Part shown: in pieces, positions 23,920 to 26,202 of the stretch
Layout: every line of letters begins with the position of its first letter
Position numbering within the stretch: position 1 is the first letter of the stretch
DNA from: a virus
Length of the DNA stretch: 26,202 nt
Direction: 5' to 3' (one strand)
Virus record (IMG/VR): IMGVR_UViG_3300035034_000705
Span: 1 to 26,202 of that record
Position numbers and translations under genes: made by a program
Notes under the pieces: model-generated
Told to the model about the DNA's origin: nothing
Seen by the model: only the letters and a program-made list of their open reading frames with translations
Database searches by the model: none

Positions 23920-24232
23920 TGTTGGTCCTCTGAATGTCTACGACCTGCACCCAATCTACTGCCAGTATGTCGTCCTGCGCCATAGGGTATGGGACGATCA
24001 CTAAGCCTCCTTGGGTCTGCCCGCAAAGGTGTATGGTAGGGGGGATAGTGGCGGTCCGCTCTACGTCACCTACTAACACTATAGCACCGTCAGTGTGAGC
24101 CTCCTCCAGGAACACGAACAAAGATGTGGGAGGCCAGGAGGTGCGGCGGAACAGTAGCCCCTCCTTAAGGCCGTGGACGACCGTTGCCGTATCTACCAGC
24201 ATATCTTTGCTGGGGGCGGTGTACTGTGTCAC
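23909..24232 (-). CDS. DUF2829 / Tad2-like protein, candidate anti-Thoeris factor
   Basis: This 107-residue protein shows the DUF2829 plan: an N-terminal VVHGLKEGLLFRRTSW (18-33), i.e. a KEG...R..W signature, beta strands in the middle (FVFLEEAH, IPPTIHLCG, GLVIVPYPM), and a closing DDILAVDWVQV (87-97), i.e. D-LA-DW. DUF2829 proteins are known as the Tad2 family, which can sequester cyclic ADP-ribose signal molecules and so block Thoeris defence; not all members have been tested. The start is GTG 24232, near GAGG. It overlaps the polymerase start by 11 bases and follows the Cys-motif protein gene by 4 bases, so it is expressed with replication genes. Family by pattern is good; activity is inference. 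Confidence 0.7.
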   Translation of the reverse strand: MTQYTAPSKDMLVDTATVVHGLKEGLLFRRTSWPPTSLFVFLEEAHTDGAIVLVGDVERTATIPPTIHLCGQTQGGLVIVPYPMAQDDILAVDWVQVVDIQRTNSVH

Positions 24233-24236
24233 GGCT

Positions 24237-25088
24237 TCACCGCCTCGCTTTTTTACGGGCCGCGATACTGTTCTTGCCCTTCACCTTAGGTGCAGCCAGC
24301 TCGTCCTCAGAGGGAGCCTCATAGCCTTTGAGCAGCATCTCGCGTGCCTCATCTACACGGCTAAGGATAACGCCTAGGCACTCGTCTGAGAGGTCGCCCT
24401 CGCCGATCTTCTCTACCAGCTCAAAGTCGATAGTGAACTGGTTCTCCGCGTCTGGCTCAACAATGATGTTGGACACGACGGCGAAGGGCGGGAGCTGGTC
24501 CTGCTTGGTCAGAGAGGAGGCGTATTTACTGAACGCCTTCATGTTGGTTGGGGAGAGACTGAGCTGGAAAATGGGGGCGTCGCGGTAGTGGTCAGCGTCC
24601 ACATACAGCTCTTCAGAGTAGTCTCGCTTACCCTGCTTAATAAACTCGCCGGCAAACATCACAGCTAGGCGTCGGCGGTTGCCGCATTTCTTCCCGCGGC
24701 CCTTGTCTGCGGACCCCCACTTCGAAAACTCACACTTAGAGCACTCGGCATCGTCGCCGTCGGACTGAGCGATGAAGTAGTCTCCGTCGTCTGCCTCCTC
24801 AGGGAACTTACAGGCTTCGTCGGCTGCCAGGTCTTTCTCGGAGAACGCCAGGGCGAAGCACTTAGGAGGGAGCTGCACGTCTGGGTCATACGCGTGGTCG
24901 TAGTAGGCGTTTTCGTACACGTAATCTACGATGATAGCGAGCATCTGGTTGCCCGGCAGTTCGTCCTCACCGATCTTCATTATGCCACCACGGACAGACA
25001 CGCGTTGAGAGGTGATCTTCTCCTCTGCGGCGTACTCTTTCGCTTTGACGGCCAGTTGCTTTTTATACTTCTCAATTGCGGTGCCCAT
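24237..25088 (-). CDS. Cys-motif replication-operon protein, possible ssDNA-binding/accessory
   Basis: This 283-residue protein has SVRGGIMKIGEDELPGNQML near residues 31-50, which leads into a strand AIIVDYVYENAYYDHAYDPD. A C-x2-C at 116-119 with C135 (CSKCEFSKWGSADKGRGKKC) suggests a metal- or nucleic-acid-binding knuckle. Other Cys lie at 77 and 93, and the C terminus is Lys/Arg-rich (KGKNSIAARKKARR). Similar proteins are found beside phage DNA polymerases, often annotated hypothetical. ssDNA binding is a reasonable guess by context and basic tail, but not shown. AGGAG lies 8 bases before the ATG. The next gene starts 4 bases after its stop. Confidence 0.7.
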   Translation of the reverse strand: MGTAIEKYKKQLAVKAKEYAAEEKITSQRVSVRGGIMKIGEDELPGNQMLAIIVDYVYENAYYDHAYDPDVQLPPKCFALAFSEKDLAADEACKFPEEADDGDYFIAQSDGDDAECSKCEFSKWGSADKGRGKKCGNRRRLAVMFAGEFIKQGKRDYSEELYVDADHYRDAPIFQLSLSPTNMKAFSKYASSLTKQDQLPPFAVVSNIIVEPDAENQFTIDFELVEKIGEGDLSDECLGVILSRVDEAREMLLKGYEAPSEDELAAPKVKGKNSIAARKKARR

Positions 25089-25098
25089 GTTGGGTCTC

Positions 25099-25500
25099 CT
25101 ATAGCTTGGTTAGGCTGATTGATTTCAGCAAGATTGTGTTGATACCTGGAATGCTGCCGTCCACGAGAGTGTCCATGATAGCCTTGTCTGACAGGCGCTT
25201 CTGCAGCAAGTCAAAGCGGTCCTCATCCACAACATAGTCGTAGAACTGCTCCCAATCCTCAACGATAGGTTTCTCGTTGATCTTAAGCTGCGCCCGATAG
25301 GTCTTGCCCGCCGCGCCAGTGTCGTACTCCTCAGAGCCTAGGCTGGATATGAGATGCTCTTGCAGCTCCGACGCGCGCTTACGCACAACGTCAACCTCCT
25401 TCTGCATAGCGGTGGCAAGGTCTTTGACCTTTTTCAGCTCGTCGGCGCAGCGACCTAGGCTGGAGGGGATAGGGTCTCCCGCAACATAGCTAATCTTCAT
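25099..25500 (-). CDS. Conserved-looking phage protein with coiled coil, unknown
   Basis: This is 133 residues long. A coiled-coil segment spans about residues 14-55 (RCADELKKVKDLATAMQKEV, then RKRASELQEHLI). It is followed by a compact half with KPIVEDWEQFYDYVVDEDRF and DLLQKRLSDKAI, and an end GSIPGINTILLKSISLTKL. The WEQFYDYV...DLLQKR...PG.....LS.TK pattern recurs in phage hypothetical proteins near replication genes. The start overlaps the end of the upstream gene by 11 bases and has GGAG about 8 bases upstream, within a repeated junction element. Function unknown. Confidence 0.72.
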   Translation of the reverse strand: MKISYVAGDPIPSSLGRCADELKKVKDLATAMQKEVDVVRKRASELQEHLISSLGSEEYDTGAAGKTYRAQLKINEKPIVEDWEQFYDYVVDEDRFDLLQKRLSDKAIMDTLVDGSIPGINTILLKSISLTKL

Positions 25501-25750
25501 CGTTCAGGCTCCAGTGGACTTTCAAGGTGTACAGATCCAGAAGACTTTCAAGGTTTTCTTGACAATCCGTGAGGTTGTCCAAGACGGAGGATAGGCGGTC
25601 ACATGCTTCATCTAGTGCGAGGGCTGGTCTGCCTTCGGGAACGTTGTCCGTCTCGTCTGATACGTCGTCTCTGTACTCCTCCAGTGAGCTACACAGTTTC
25701 TCAACTTGAGAGATGTACTTTTTAATCTGGGGAATGCGTCTCTTATTCAT
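25490..25750 (-). CDS. Small acidic coiled-coil protein, unknown
   Basis: This 86-residue protein is predicted helical: IPQIKKYISQVEKLCSSLEE, then LALDEACDRLSSVLDNLTDC and QENLESLLDLY. It ends in SLNDED, the same C-terminal signature as the upstream J-domain protein (SLNDE), because both stop/start junctions carry the same 17-bp repeat. AAGGAG lies 8 bases before its ATG. Likely a structural or adaptor helix pair; no family was recognised. Confidence 0.68.
   Translation of the reverse strand: MNKRRIPQIKKYISQVEKLCSSLEEYRDDVSDETDNVPEGRPALALDEACDRLSSVLDNLTDCQENLESLLDLYTLKVHWSLNDED
25496..25512 (-). repeat. 17-bp junction repeat, copy 1
   Basis: TTCATCGTTCAGGCTCC (plus strand) is identical to 25746-25762. 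On the minus strand it holds the GGAG ribosome site, the spacer and the ATG of the 133-residue gene, and codes SLNDE at the end of the upstream gene. Confidence 0.85.
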
Positions 25751-25976
25751 CGTTCAGGCTCCTTATAAGTGTCTCTTTTGCAGCAGTCAAAACGGCCATG
25801 TCTGGCACGTCATCACTTGTGGAGGTGTCGGGGTGGCAGGCACGGGCCTTCGCTTTGAATGCAGCAGCAATCTCTACGGCCCCCGGGAATGCAGTCTCAG
25901 CAAAGCCCAAAGATTTAAGCGCCCTAGCGCGATTCCTCTTCTTCGCTAGCTGCCCGTCCGGTCTACGCAATACCAC
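25743..25976 (-). CDS. Mini J-domain (DnaJ-like) protein
   Basis: This is a 77-residue protein. A helix I-like ALKSLGFAE stretch is followed by helix II (VEIAAAFKAKARA, 34-46), then the His-Pro-Asp motif at 48-50 (CHPDTS). Helix III (PDMAVLTAAKETLIR, 58-72) follows. This is the J-domain order with HPD, the motif that stimulates Hsp70 (DnaK) ATPase; glycine/zinc modules of full DnaJ are absent. A basic N terminus (KKRNRAR) precedes it. The start is GTG 25976 with AGGAG 7 bases upstream. It may recruit host DnaK to phage replication or assembly, which is inference. It overlaps the next gene by 8 bases. Confidence 0.75.
   Translation of the reverse strand: MVLRRPDGQLAKKRNRARALKSLGFAETAFPGAVEIAAAFKAKARACHPDTSTSDDVPDMAVLTAAKETLIRSLNDE
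25746..25762 (-). repeat. 17-bp junction repeat, copy 2
   Basis: This is identical to 25496-25512. On the minus strand it includes the SD and ATG of the 86-residue gene and codes SLNDE, the end of the J-domain protein. Confidence 0.85.
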
Positions 25977-26005
25977 GTCTTGTCTCCTATTGTAGTGTGC
26001 CCTGC

Positions 26006-26194
26006 CTATGACGAACTGTCAAGACTTCGTTTGCGTGCAGCGCGTTTTTTAGCAGGTGTCATGCTTAATGCGGACTGACCTTTGGCGTATTCGCGGTAGG
26101 TCGGGAAGCTGGCCATATACAGCTCGAAGTCCTCCTGCGTAAGCTGACGCTGCTCCCACTCTTCCCGATCGGATATGACCAAAAACTGAGACAT
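26006..26194 (-). CDS. Small basic protein, unknown
   Basis: This is a 62-residue protein (MSQFLVISDREEWEQRQLTQ, then EDFELYMASFPTYREYA) with a Lys/Arg/Ser-rich end (PAKKRAARKRSLDSSS). It has no recognised family. A GGGGGC run immediately before the ATG could act as a ribosome site. It is the first complete gene of the minus-strand operon in the window, so upstream promoters are probably outside. A gap of 29 bases separates it from the J-domain gene. Confidence 0.62.
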   Translation of the reverse strand: MSQFLVISDREEWEQRQLTQEDFELYMASFPTYREYAKGQSALSMTPAKKRAARKRSLDSSS

Positions 26195-26202
26195 CTGCCC
26201 CC

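Overview
The window is a large part of a tailed-phage genome of the P22-like short-tailed (podovirus) type. The evidence is an ordered head gene set: terminase large subunit, P22-type portal, scaffold, P22 gene-5-type coat protein, and gp4/gp10-type neck proteins. It is followed by ejection proteins and a Gram-negative lysis cassette. A lipobox-bearing outer-membrane spanin nested inside an inner-membrane spanin gene points to a Gram-negative host. The moderately GC-rich composition and protein style would suit a proteobacterial host, but the sequence does not fix a genus. No integrase, repressor, tRNA, rRNA, insertion sequence or CRISPR array was seen. DNA polymerase with Phe at the Pol I F762-equivalent position mildly favours a virulent lifestyle.

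Layout. Plus strand, 1-18733: late genes. Terminase (cut by the window edge), portal and scaffold (overlapping), coat protein, then a strong hairpin probably acting as a terminator or attenuator. Next come a small head-associated protein, a gp4-like adaptor and a gp10-like tail accessory factor. The gp10-like factor appears to be split in two by a ConA/LamG-like tail gene. A tail-fibre-like protein, a GNAT-like small protein, three internal virion/DNA-transfer proteins, a coiled-coil membrane protein, an M15 peptidase endolysin, a two-TM holin-like protein and an Rz/Rz1 spanin pair complete the arm.

Minus strand, 26202-18770 (transcribed right to left): replication, recombination and early genes. 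In order: a small unknown, a mini J-domain protein, two unknowns, a Cys-motif protein that may bind nucleic acid, a DUF2829/Tad2-like protein (candidate anti-Thoeris sponge), a family A DNA polymerase, a small unknown, a Cas4-like PD-(D/E)XK nuclease, a VRR-NUC nuclease, and an SNF2-like helicase with a long acidic/basic tail that may also be made as a separate protein. Most genes abut or overlap by a few bases, which suggests translational coupling. The two arms converge at about 18735-18770. Nearly every base is coding and no gene-free stretch exceeds 300 bases.

Most unusual points: the Tad2-like gene inside the replication operon, the split gp10-like gene with a shared module in the intervening gene, the in-frame internal start in the helicase, the nested spanin genes, the tiny J-domain protein, and an identical 17-bp repeat at two consecutive stop/start junctions.
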